From Rhodoferax sp. (GTDB lineage: Bacteria > Pseudomonadota > Gammaproteobacteria > Burkholderiales > Burkholderiaceae_C), in the NCBI GenBank assembly GCA_031291295.1, contig JARLJI010000058.1:108123-172122 (forward strand): DNA of 64,000 nucleotides, in the 5' to 3' direction. Positions 43,676 through 51,434 of this stretch are shown piece after piece; within the stretch, counting starts at the first letter, position 1, and each line of letters opens with the position of its first letter. A model generated the notes under the pieces. It was not told the origin of the DNA. It was given only the letters and a program-made list of their open reading frames with translations, and ran no database searches. Made by a program: the position numbers and the translations under genes.

Positions 43676-44524
43676 ATGAAAGAACTACCGACCCCGACCT
43701 TTGCACTGTCTCCGATCTCCTTGCCCAGGGGGTCACTTCATCGACGCAATCTACCGGTTGATGATGCGCAAAGCCGGGCCATCGTTGAGACGACACGCAG
43801 CGGCATCTCGGTGTCGTGGGCCCGCCATCAGGACGAAGTCCGGCAAGCGCAGCGGCTGAGGTTCAATGTCTTCGCGGGCGAAATGGGCGCGCGGCTGGAC
43901 ACGCCGCTGGCCGGGCACGACATGGACCTGTTCGACGACTACTGCGAGCACCTGCTGGTGCGCGATGAGGCCACACGGGAAGTCGTGGGCACCTACCGGG
44001 TGCTGACACCGGCCCAGGCCCAGCGCGTCGGCAGCACCTACAGCGATCTGGAATTCGACCTGACACGGCTGCGCAGTCTGCGCTCGCGCATGGTTGAGTT
44101 GGGCCGCAGCTGCGTGCATGCCGATCATCGCCACGGCGGCGTGATTCTGGCGTTGTGGGGGGCGCTGGCCGAGTTCATGGTGCGCAACCGGCTCGACACC
44201 ATGATTGGCTGCGCCAGCATTCCCATGCTGCACAACGGTGCCATCAGTGGCGACGCGGCGGCCAGCATCTGGCACCAGCTCAGGCAGACCCATCTGGCGC
44301 CGGTCGCAGACCATGTGTTGCCGCGTTTGCCGCTGCCCGTCGACGAGCTGGACGGCACGCTCGATATAGAGCCTCCTGCGCTGATCAAGGGCTATTTGCG
44401 CCTGGGTGCCAAGGTGCTCGGCGCGCCGGCCTGGGACCCCGACTTCAATACGGCCGATCTGCCCATGCTCATGCGCATTGCCGACCTGCCGCCGCGCTAC
44501 CGAAAACACTTTCTGGGGGCCTGA
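43676..44524 (+). CDS. olsB: Ornithine N-acyltransferase OlsB (ornithine lipid synthesis)
   Basis: OlsB transfers a 3-hydroxyacyl chain from ACP to the alpha-amino group of ornithine, the first step to phosphorus-free ornithine lipids. The 282-residue protein has the OlsB/hemolysin-type GNAT core: LRFNVFAGEMGARLD, FDDYCEHLLVRD, VVGTYRVL, MVELGRSCVHADHR and the GCASIPM motif, and ends with YLRLGAKVLGAPAWDPDFN. AAGGAG lies 7 nt before the ATG. Its stop overlaps plcP by one base. The OlsA acyltransferase needed to finish the lipid is not in the window. Confidence 0.85.
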   Translation: MKELPTPTFALSPISLPRGSLHRRNLPVDDAQSRAIVETTRSGISVSWARHQDEVRQAQRLRFNVFAGEMGARLDTPLAGHDMDLFDDYCEHLLVRDEATREVVGTYRVLTPAQAQRVGSTYSDLEFDLTRLRSLRSRMVELGRSCVHADHRHGGVILALWGALAEFMVRNRLDTMIGCASIPMLHNGAISGDAAASIWHQLRQTHLAPVADHVLPRLPLPVDELDGTLDIEPPALIKGYLRLGAKVLGAPAWDPDFNTADLPMLMRIADLPPRYRKHFLGA

Positions 44525-45387
44525 TGCGTACCACCTTCGAGGCACTGGGCGCATGGGGCCACGGCTTCGCGCCCGACGACGCGGACGACCGCGACGATGC
44601 GGTGGCCGAGCGACGCTACCGCGCGATCTTTATCTCAGACCTGCATCTGGGCACGCCGGGCTGCCAGGCTGTGGCCTTGCTGGCGTTCCTGAAAGCCCAT
44701 CCCAGCGACTACCTGTACCTGGTGGGCGACATCGTCGACGGCTGGCAGCTGCGCCGCAAGTGGTACTGGCCGCAGTCGCACAACGACGTGGTGCAAAAAC
44801 TGCTGCGCCGCGCGCGCAGGGGCTGCCGGATTATCTATGTGCCCGGCAACCACGACGAGTTCGCGCGTGGCTTCATGGGCCACCGGTTTGGCGGCATCGA
44901 GGTCATCGAGGAAGCCGTCCACACCACGACGGCCGGGCTCAAGCTGTGGGTCATTCACGGTGACTACTTCGATGGCGTGATCCAGTGCGCCAAGTGGCTG
45001 GCGTATCTCGGCGACAACCTGTATGAATTCACGCTCAAGCTGAATCGCCATCTCAACACCTTGCGCGCCCGGCTGGGCCTGCCGTACTGGTCGCTGTCGG
45101 CCTACCTCAAGCACAAGGTCAAGAAGGCGCTGAACTATGTGACCGACTTTGAAGTGGCGGTGGCCAGCGAGGCGCGGCGCCGTGGTCATCAAGGCGTTGT
45201 CTGCGGCCACATCCACCGCGCCGAGATGCGCGACATCGACGGCACGCTGTACTGCAACGACGGCGATTGGGTAGAGAGCCGCACGGCGCTGGTCGAGCAC
45301 TTCGATGGCCGCCTGGAACTGGTGCACTGGGCACCCTCGCACGAAACGCAGAATCGCGAACCCATGACAAGGGAGATGGCAACATGA
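44524..45387 (+). CDS. plcP: PlcP-like phospholipase C / metallophosphoesterase
   Basis: The 287-residue calcineurin-like phosphoesterase has all metal motifs: DLHLG (about residue 38), GDIVDGW (67), GNHDE (108), HGD (145) and GHIH (228). It is often annotated as UDP-2,3-diacylglucosamine diphosphatase (LpxH-like). However, the stretches RRKWYWPQSHNDVVQKL and YCNDGDWVESRTALVEH match my recollection of PlcP, which strips head groups from phospholipids to give diacylglycerol during phosphate starvation. Position between olsB and a GT4 glycosyltransferase supports PlcP over lipid A synthesis. There is no signal peptide. The stop overlaps the next ATG as ATGA. Confidence 0.75.
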   Translation: MRTTFEALGAWGHGFAPDDADDRDDAVAERRYRAIFISDLHLGTPGCQAVALLAFLKAHPSDYLYLVGDIVDGWQLRRKWYWPQSHNDVVQKLLRRARRGCRIIYVPGNHDEFARGFMGHRFGGIEVIEEAVHTTTAGLKLWVIHGDYFDGVIQCAKWLAYLGDNLYEFTLKLNRHLNTLRARLGLPYWSLSAYLKHKVKKALNYVTDFEVAVASEARRRGHQGVVCGHIHRAEMRDIDGTLYCNDGDWVESRTALVEHFDGRLELVHWAPSHETQNREPMTREMAT

Positions 45388-46487
45388 AAATGGCCCTGAT
45401 TACCGACGCATGGCAGCCGCAGGTCAATGGCGTGGTCACCACGCTGGTCGAACTGGTGCTGGAGCTTACGACGCTGGGCCATCAGGTCGAGGTGATTCAC
45501 CCGGGTTTGTTCAAGAACCGCCCCTGTCCCGGTTATGCGGGCATCGACCTGGCGGTGCGCCCGAAACGCCTGTTGGGTGCCAGGCTCGATGCCCTGCAGC
45601 CCGAGGCCATCCACATTGCGACGGAAGGCCCGCTGGGCTGGGCGGCGCGTAGCTACTGCGTCAAGCGGGGCTTGTCTTTCACGACGGCGTTTCATACCAA
45701 GTTTCCTGAAATTCTCAATGCCGCTTTGCGGGTGCCGCTGTCCTGGGGTTACGCGCTGTTCCGCCATTTCCACCGGCCTTCTTCGGGTGTGATGGTGCCC
45801 ACCCAGGGCGTGCTGCGCATGCTGGAGCAGCGTGGCTTTCGCAACCTGCGGAGCTGGACGCATGGCGTGGATACACGGTTGTTCGAGTTCCGGACCGAGG
45901 CAAGGATATACCCGCCCGTGGGTGTGATGGCGCACCCGGTGTCGCTGTTTGTCGGGCGTGTGTCGTACGAGAAGAACATTGAAGCCTTCCTGCGGCTGGA
46001 CCTGCCCGGTACCAAGGTGGTTTGCGGGGTGGGTCCGCTGCAAGCCTCGCTCAAGGAGCGCTTCCCTCACGTGCGCTGGCTGGGCGTGCTGCCGCGCGAC
46101 GAGTTGGCCAAAGTCTATGCGGCGGCCGACGTTTTTGTCTTTCCGAGCAAGTCCGAAACTTTTGGCCTGGTCATGCTGGAAGCCATGGCTTGCGGCACGC
46201 CGGTGGCGGCCTATCCGGTGGACGGGCCGCTCGAAGTTCTGGGGCAAACCGATGCCGGCAATAATGGGGCTGGTCTGGGCGGTGTGATGAACGACGACCT
46301 GCAACAGGCCTGCTACAGCGCACTGGCGCTCCCCAGGTACCAGGCCCGTGCCCGGGCGCTGGAGTTCAGTTGGGCGCATGCAACACAGCTCTTTCTCGGG
46401 AATTTGGTGCCAGTGCGTCAAGGCATGGCTTGCGCCAAGTCAAATTTGGCGCAGGGCGTTGTCACGCCTTTGTCATCAAATCGGTAA
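45384..46487 (+). CDS. agt: GT4 glycosyltransferase, probable Agt-type glycolipid synthase
   Basis: The 367-residue GT-B enzyme has the N-terminal ITDAWQPQVNGVVTTL and the C-terminal ExxxxxxxE motif in SETFGLVMLEAMACGTPV. The closest type I recognise is the Agt/mannosyltransferase group that adds sugar to diacylglycerol, making glycolipids that replace phospholipids. PlcP, its direct neighbour, would supply the diacylglycerol. It starts at the ATGA overlap with plcP; the longer ORF from 45267 is not needed. Sugar donor is unknown. The ppk Pho box lies inside its last codons. Confidence 0.7.
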   Translation: MKMALITDAWQPQVNGVVTTLVELVLELTTLGHQVEVIHPGLFKNRPCPGYAGIDLAVRPKRLLGARLDALQPEAIHIATEGPLGWAARSYCVKRGLSFTTAFHTKFPEILNAALRVPLSWGYALFRHFHRPSSGVMVPTQGVLRMLEQRGFRNLRSWTHGVDTRLFEFRTEARIYPPVGVMAHPVSLFVGRVSYEKNIEAFLRLDLPGTKVVCGVGPLQASLKERFPHVRWLGVLPRDELAKVYAAADVFVFPSKSETFGLVMLEAMACGTPVAAYPVDGPLEVLGQTDAGNNGAGLGGVMNDDLQQACYSALALPRYQARARALEFSWAHATQLFLGNLVPVRQGMACAKSNLAQGVVTPLSSNR

Positions 46488-46497
46488 ATACTGTCAT
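46459..46497 (+). promoter_or_regulatory. Pho box of ppk, inside the 3' end of agt
   Basis: TTGTCAC-GCCT-TTGTCAT (46459-46476) is two half-sites with 11-bp phasing. A third consensus half-site CTGTCAT follows at 46491, one base off phase. A -10-like TACTGT starts at 46489, and ppk begins at 46556. Confidence 0.7.
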
Positions 46498-46555
46498 AAA
46501 TGGATTTCTTTTTGTTACCTTTCTTTTACCTGTTGTTGACTTGATCCAGCCAAAG

Positions 46556-48658
46556 ATGAATTCCCAGGCCGTTGTCCCGCAGCCTGCTGCCGAACCGCTC
46601 GCAGTCCCGCTCCTGGATCGCGATCACAGCATTCTTGCGTTCAATGAGCGCGTACTGGATTGGGCGCGCCGGCCCCAGGTGCCGCTGCTGGAGCGGCTGC
46701 GTTATTTGTGCATTGTCTCGTCCAATCTGGATGAATTTTTTGAAATTCGCGCCGAGCCGCACCTGACGGCGTCGCAAAACGCCGACCACAAAGGACTCTA
46801 TACGGTGGAGTCGGTTGAAGCGCTGGCCGCCGCCGCGCACGACCTGGTCGCACGGCAGTACGCGCTGTACAACGACGACCTGATGCCCACCTTTGAAAAG
46901 CACGGCATCAAGATCATCGCGCATGGCGAACGCACCGCCGTCCATCGGGGTTGGGTCAGGCAATACTTCGAGCGCGAAGTGCGCCCGCTGCTCATTCCCG
47001 TGGCGCTCGATCCGGCGCACCCGTTTCCGCAGGTGGCCAACAAATCGCTGAACTTCATCGTGCGGCTTGGCGGCCGCGACGCCTTTGGCCGCGAGAACGA
47101 CATCGCCATCGTCAAGGTGCCGCGTGTGCTGCCGCGCTTCATCCGCATGCCGGGCAAGGTCTCGGGCGGGCGCGTCCTGTTCGTGTCGCTGTCCAGCGTG
47201 ATCCGTGCCAACCTGACAACGCTGTTTCCAGGGCGTGAGGTGGGGCAGTTTTCGCAGTTCCGGGTGACGCGCCATTCGGATCTTGCCGTGGACGAAGACG
47301 ACGTGCAGGACTTGCGCACCGCTTTGCGCCTGGGCTTGCAGCACCGCCACTACGGCCAGGCGGTGCGGCTGGAGGTGTCAACGGGGTGCTCCGAGTACCT
47401 CGCGAGTTTTCTTCTCAAACAGTTCGATTTGCCCGCGCTGGCGCTCTACCGTGTCCATGGTCCGGTGAATCTGGCGCGGCTGACGCAATTGATTGATTTG
47501 ATCGACGAGCCCAAGTTGCTGTTTCCGCCGTTCAAGCCGTCCTATCCGGCGCAACTGGTGCCCGGCCAGTCTTTTTTCGAGCGGCTCAAGCACGGGGATG
47601 TGTCGATTCATCAGCCGTTCGAGAGTTTTGATGCGGTTCTCGCCTTTTTGCGCGAAGCGGCTTATGACCCGCAGGTGCTGGCGATCAAGCAGACGATTTA
47701 TCGAACGGGTGCCGATTCGGAATTGATGGACTTGCTGCGCGAGGCCGTGCGCCGCGGCAAGGAGGTCACGGCCGTAGTGGAGCTCAAGGCCCGGTTTGAC
47801 GAAGAGGCCAATATCAACTGGGCGGAAATGCTCGAATCCATTGGCGCCCAAGTGGTCTACGGCGTGGTGGGGCTCAAGACGCACGCCAAGATGCTGCTGG
47901 TCACGCGCCGGGAAGGTAAAAGCCTGAAGCGCTATGCGCATCTGTCAACCGGCAACTACAACTCGCGCACCGCGCGGCTCTACACCGATGTGAGTTACCT
48001 GACGGCCGATCGACTGCTGACGGCTGATGTCGACAACGTGTTTGTGCATCTGGCGAGCCAGAGCAAGCTGCCCAAACTGAACCGGCTGTGGCTGGCACCG
48101 TTCCAGTTGCAGCGCAAGCTGATCGAGAAGATTGATTCGCTGGGCGAGGGCGCGGCCCAGGGCAAGGCGTCGCGCATTGTCGCCAAGATGAACGCATTGA
48201 CCGACGAGGCGCTGGTCCTGTCGCTGATCAAGGCCTCGCAGCGCGGCGTGAAGATTGACCTGATCGTGCGCGGTGCCTGCACGCTGCCGGCACGGCTGCC
48301 CGGTGTCACCGACAACATCAGGGTGCGCTCGGTGATCGGCCGGTTTCTGGAGCATTCGCGGGTGTTCTATTTCCGCTGCGCGGATGAGGAAGAGCTGTAC
48401 CTGTCCAGCGCCGACTGGATGAACCGCAACATGCTGCGGCGGGTCGAGCTGGCCTGGCCGGTGAGCGACCCTGTCATCCGCCAGCGCATCATCGATGAAT
48501 GCCTGGTGGCTTATTTGCACGATGGCCGCGATGCTTGGGATCTGGGGCCCGATGGCACCTACACGCGGGTTGATGCGACAGGGGAGCACCCGGGACACGG
48601 CGCGCAGGCGGCATTGATGGCGCGCTATGCGGGTGGCGACGCCGTAACCAACGAGTAG
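46556..48658 (+). CDS. ppk: Polyphosphate kinase 1
   Basis: PPK1 polymerises the gamma-phosphate of ATP into polyphosphate. The 700-residue protein has the N-terminal domain (FNERVLDWARRP), the head domain with SSNLDEFFEIR, and two catalytic C-terminal domains. The autophosphorylated His is in VVGLKTHAKMLLV, with STGNYNSRTARLYTD and DWMNRNMLRRVE as further conserved blocks. I start at the ATG at 46556, where family similarity begins, not the ORF start at 46370 inside agt. The Pho box upstream suggests induction by phosphate stress. sixA follows by 8 bp. Confidence 0.96.
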   Translation: MNSQAVVPQPAAEPLAVPLLDRDHSILAFNERVLDWARRPQVPLLERLRYLCIVSSNLDEFFEIRAEPHLTASQNADHKGLYTVESVEALAAAAHDLVARQYALYNDDLMPTFEKHGIKIIAHGERTAVHRGWVRQYFEREVRPLLIPVALDPAHPFPQVANKSLNFIVRLGGRDAFGRENDIAIVKVPRVLPRFIRMPGKVSGGRVLFVSLSSVIRANLTTLFPGREVGQFSQFRVTRHSDLAVDEDDVQDLRTALRLGLQHRHYGQAVRLEVSTGCSEYLASFLLKQFDLPALALYRVHGPVNLARLTQLIDLIDEPKLLFPPFKPSYPAQLVPGQSFFERLKHGDVSIHQPFESFDAVLAFLREAAYDPQVLAIKQTIYRTGADSELMDLLREAVRRGKEVTAVVELKARFDEEANINWAEMLESIGAQVVYGVVGLKTHAKMLLVTRREGKSLKRYAHLSTGNYNSRTARLYTDVSYLTADRLLTADVDNVFVHLASQSKLPKLNRLWLAPFQLQRKLIEKIDSLGEGAAQGKASRIVAKMNALTDEALVLSLIKASQRGVKIDLIVRGACTLPARLPGVTDNIRVRSVIGRFLEHSRVFYFRCADEEELYLSSADWMNRNMLRRVELAWPVSDPVIRQRIIDECLVAYLHDGRDAWDLGPDGTYTRVDATGEHPGHGAQAALMARYAGGDAVTNE

Positions 48659-48666
48659 TCAACACC

Positions 48667-49128
48667 ATGGACCTGATCTTGTGGCGTCACGCGGAAGCGG
48701 AACAATGGGTGGAGGGCTGCAATGACCTGGATCGGTCGCTGACGCAGCGCGGCGAGAAACAGGCTGCCCGCATGGGCGGCTGGCTGGACCGGCAGTTGCC
48801 CGAAGGCGCGCGGATTCTGGTCAGTCCGGCACGGCGTGCCGAGCAGACGGCGCTGGCGCTGGGGCGCAAATACAAGCTGCGGCCCGAACTGGGTCCGGAC
48901 GGCACGCCCGCGCAATTGCTGGAACTGGTGCAGTGGCCCGCCAACAAGTCAACCGTGCTGGTGATCGGGCACCAGCCCACGCTGGGGCAGACCATCTCCC
49001 AATTGCTGGCACTCGGGGCCAGCGAGTGCGTGATGAAAAAGGGCGCGGTCTGGTGGCTGCGCCATCGCGACCGCGAGGGGCAGTCCCAGACCGTGGTGGT
49101 GAGCGTCCAGTCGCCGGAAACCCTTTAA
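48667..49128 (+). CDS. sixA: SixA-type phosphohistidine phosphatase
   Basis: SixA is a small RHG phosphatase that removes phosphate from phosphohistidine in two-component or phosphotransferase proteins. The 153-residue histidine-phosphatase fold starts MDLILWRHAEAE (catalytic RHA/E), with SPARRAEQTA and VIGHQPTLGQ as the second His motif. It is 8 bp after ppk and surely in the same transcript, so its substrate may belong to phosphate metabolism; PPK1 itself has a phosphohistidine. That link is inference. Confidence 0.85.
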   Translation: MDLILWRHAEAEQWVEGCNDLDRSLTQRGEKQAARMGGWLDRQLPEGARILVSPARRAEQTALALGRKYKLRPELGPDGTPAQLLELVQWPANKSTVLVIGHQPTLGQTISQLLALGASECVMKKGAVWWLRHRDREGQSQTVVVSVQSPETL

Positions 49129-49207
49129 CGCAGCGAAGGGCCGCCCCGAGCAAGTTCCGCCCCCTCGGGGGGGCAGCGCAGCACACGCAGTGGCAAGCGT
49201 GGGGGCT
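49129..49207 (+). repeat. 78-bp-family intergenic repeat, copy B
   Basis: From CGCAGCGAAGGGCCGCCCCG to GGCAAGCGTGGGGGCT it matches copy C almost base for base, with one extra G in the G-run. It lies between convergent sixA and the minus-strand K/A-rich gene. Confidence 0.85.
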
Positions 49208-49226
49208 GGTAACAGGCGATCGGAGA

Positions 49227-49598
49227 TCAGGACTGGCTGGGCCGACCGGTCTTGATGGCCGGAACGGCTTCCAGTGCGGTGAGGAAGACTGCATCGGGCA
49301 GCGCGGCCAGGGCTTTGATGCCGGCACGCAGCACTTCGCTCTTCTTCACGGGATGGGCCAGTTTGGCGGCACGCTGCTTCAATTCGTCGAGCACGCCATA
49401 TTCGATCTTGGGGATGGTAAAGCTGTCGCGCACCAGCTTGGGCTTCCTGGCCTTGACGGGCTTGTCGGCGGCCTTGGGTTTGGCAACGACTTTGGCCGCA
49501 GCGGTCTTGGCGGAACTTGCCGCCGGTTTGGCCGGGATTTTTTCAGGATTTGCGGAGGCTGGTTTTTTACGGGTGGCGATTTTTTTGGCGGCGGGCAT
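49227..49598 (-). CDS. Lys/Ala-rich protein with ribbon-helix-helix-like C-terminus
   Basis: The first 55 residues of the 123-residue protein are an extended histone-H1-like tail of K, A and P (AKKIATRKKPAS, AKPKAADKP). The second half, starting VRDSFTIPKIEYGVLDELKQ, has a short strand and two helices with KKSEVLRAGIKALAAL, resembling a ribbon-helix-helix DNA-binding or dimerisation unit. I do not recognise a named family. It sits between the polyphosphate-making and polyphosphate-degrading genes, which raises the idea of a polyphosphate-granule or nucleoid protein. Confidence 0.7.
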   Translation of the reverse strand: MPAAKKIATRKKPASANPEKIPAKPAASSAKTAAAKVVAKPKAADKPVKARKPKLVRDSFTIPKIEYGVLDELKQRAAKLAHPVKKSEVLRAGIKALAALPDAVFLTALEAVPAIKTGRPSQS

Positions 49599-49657
49599 GG
49601 GAGGATCCTGGTTAAAACGGTATATACAGTTTATACGGTTTAAATTCCGACGGCAAA

Positions 49658-51157
49658 TCAGCAGCCTGCGAGTTGCAATGTCCAGGGTGTTTTCTGCCAG
49701 GCTGCCACCTCTTCACGCAGCAGGTGAGCCGACTGTGGAAAGGCCTCGGCCCAGCCCGGGCGGCAGGTCAGTATCAGCCGGTGGTCGGCGCCGGGGCCTG
49801 CCGCGAGCCGCATGCCCCTTAGGTCGGGATCGCGCCGCGCATGGCAAAGAATGACGGCAAGGCGCAGGCACAACAACTGGCGCACAAACAATGTGTCTTC
49901 GAAATCCACCTCCAGCTTGCGCAGCTTGCCGCGGTGCCCCAGCACGAGCAAGCTGAGGCGGTGAAGTTCGGTCAGGGCAAAGCCCAATGCATCGACGTTG
50001 TCCAGGATGTAGGCGCCGTGTTTGTGATAGTCGCTGTGTGAAATCCGGCAGCCAATTTCATGCAATTGGGCGGCCCAATCCAGTTTTCGCAAATTGCTGC
50101 CGGAGCCCGCAGTAGCAGGCCCGCCCTGCAATTGACTGAACAGGTGGCAGGCGACCTTGCTGACGCGCTGGGCCTGCGCGGTGTCAGTTTCGAACTTGTT
50201 GACAAGGCGCTGCACAGTGGCCGAGCGGATGTCGGTCTGCGTCTGCTCACGGTCCAGCAGGTCATACAAGACACCATGCCGCAACGCACCCTGGGCGGCC
50301 TGCATCTTGTCTATGCCAAGCAGGTCGAAAACAGCGCGCAAAACGCTGACACCGCCGCCTATGACGGCGCGACGATCTTCCCTGATGCCGTCAAGCTGCA
50401 AACGGTCAGCGCTCTGCGCCTTGAGCAATCGGGCCAGCAACCAGTCCAGACCTTCGCGTGTGACGGATCCGGCCGGCCAGCCCGCTGCGGTCAGCACGTC
50501 GCCTACGGCGCCAATGGTGCCCGAGGAGCCATAAGCCACCTCCCAGGCATCGCGCCGATAGGCGTTGAGCGCTTCATCGAGCACCGCCTTGGCGGCGATT
50601 TCCGCCATCTGGAACGCACGGGCAGTGAACTGGCCGGCAGGAAAATGTTTCATTGACAAGGTGACGCTGCCGACGCGATACGACTCCACCACGCGGGCGT
50701 CAAACGCGCGGCCCAGAATCAACTCGGTGGAGCGCCCGCCAATGTCCACCACCAGGCGCTTTTCGTCGGATTGTGGCAACAGATGCGCCACGCCCTGGTA
50801 AATCAGCCGGGCTTCTTCGCGCCCCGAAATGACGTCAATCGGGAACCCCAGTATTTCGTGGGCGCGCGTCAGAAATTGGTCACGGTTGCGTGCTTCACGC
50901 AGGGTCTGCGTGGCGACTGCACACACCTGGCCCCGCTTGAAATCTGCCAGGCGTTCACCAAAGCGCGCGAGACAATCCCAGCCTCGCTGCATGGCGAGGG
51001 AGGTCAGGTTGCGCTCGTCGTCCAGCCCGTTACCTAACCGGACCGTTTCCTTCAGGTATTGGACCCGGTGAATCTGTCCGCCCTCGAAGCGGCCGATTTC
51101 AAGGCGAAAGCTGTTGGAGCCCAGGTCCACAGCGGCGAGTCGAGTTCCGTTTTGCAT
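49658..51157 (-). CDS. ppx: Exopolyphosphatase (Ppx/GppA family)
   Basis: This ASKHA-fold enzyme removes terminal phosphates from polyphosphate or converts pppGpp to ppGpp. The 499-residue protein has LAAVDLGSNSFRLEIGR (phosphate loop 1), ISGREEARLIYQG, VVDIGGRSTELILG (loop 2) and YGSSGTIGAVGD, plus a C-terminal HD-like region (LHEIGCRISHSDYHKHG). I start at the ATG at 51157; the ORF runs upstream without support. It is divergent from pstS, and a near-consensus Pho box faces it. Ppx rather than GppA is favoured by context. Confidence 0.93.
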   Translation of the reverse strand: MQNGTRLAAVDLGSNSFRLEIGRFEGGQIHRVQYLKETVRLGNGLDDERNLTSLAMQRGWDCLARFGERLADFKRGQVCAVATQTLREARNRDQFLTRAHEILGFPIDVISGREEARLIYQGVAHLLPQSDEKRLVVDIGGRSTELILGRAFDARVVESYRVGSVTLSMKHFPAGQFTARAFQMAEIAAKAVLDEALNAYRRDAWEVAYGSSGTIGAVGDVLTAAGWPAGSVTREGLDWLLARLLKAQSADRLQLDGIREDRRAVIGGGVSVLRAVFDLLGIDKMQAAQGALRHGVLYDLLDREQTQTDIRSATVQRLVNKFETDTAQAQRVSKVACHLFSQLQGGPATAGSGSNLRKLDWAAQLHEIGCRISHSDYHKHGAYILDNVDALGFALTELHRLSLLVLGHRGKLRKLEVDFEDTLFVRQLLCLRLAVILCHARRDPDLRGMRLAAGPGADHRLILTCRPGWAEAFPQSAHLLREEVAAWQKTPWTLQLAGC

Positions 51158-51206
51158 TGTCTGTCTGGTTTTGCTGTGGTCAGCATAGCATTCACGGGGG
51201 ATTCGC

Positions 51207-51281
51207 ATGTTGGATGAACTGGATTCAGCCGACCCCGCGGCCATGTTGCGCCAGCACGTGGTCCACCTGGGAGCCATCTGA
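51207..51281 (+). other. Possible 24-residue ORF in the ppx-pstS gap
   Basis: ATG at 51207 has an unusually good Shine-Dalgarno (GGGGGA, 5-nt gap) and encodes MLDELDSADPAAMLRQ and eight more residues. It resembles nothing I know and may be a gene remnant or a small protein. The rest of the gap holds the two Pho boxes. Confidence 0.2.
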
Positions 51282-51296
51282 GCCTAAGGCCGTTGC

Positions 51297-51314
51297 GTGA
51301 CGGGAATATGACAG
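51297..51314 (-). promoter_or_regulatory. Pho box facing ppx
   Basis: Read on the minus strand the sequence is CTGTCAT-ATTC-CCGTCAC, 16 of 18 positions like the E. coli-type consensus in both half-sites. A -10-like TAGGCT follows about 9 nt downstream, and ppx starts 140 nt downstream. Confidence 0.65.
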
Positions 51315-51365
51315 TCTCGCGACCCGATGGTTAACCCGCTTTCGGCGTTCACTGGCTGGGATGCC

Positions 51366-51394
51366 TTGTCATATCTTTGTCACATCACCGTCTT
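51366..51394 (+). promoter_or_regulatory. Pho box of the pst operon
   Basis: TTGTCAT-ATCT-TTGTCAC is followed in phase by CCGTCTT, with starts at 51366, 51377 and 51388. A -10-like TACAGT at 51394-51399 lies about 10 nt after the second half-site, the spacing typical for PhoB promoters. pstS starts at 51435. Confidence 0.8.
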
Positions 51395-51434
51395 ACAGTT
51401 TGCCCATCTGTTAACCACCCTGAGAGGTCTTTTT

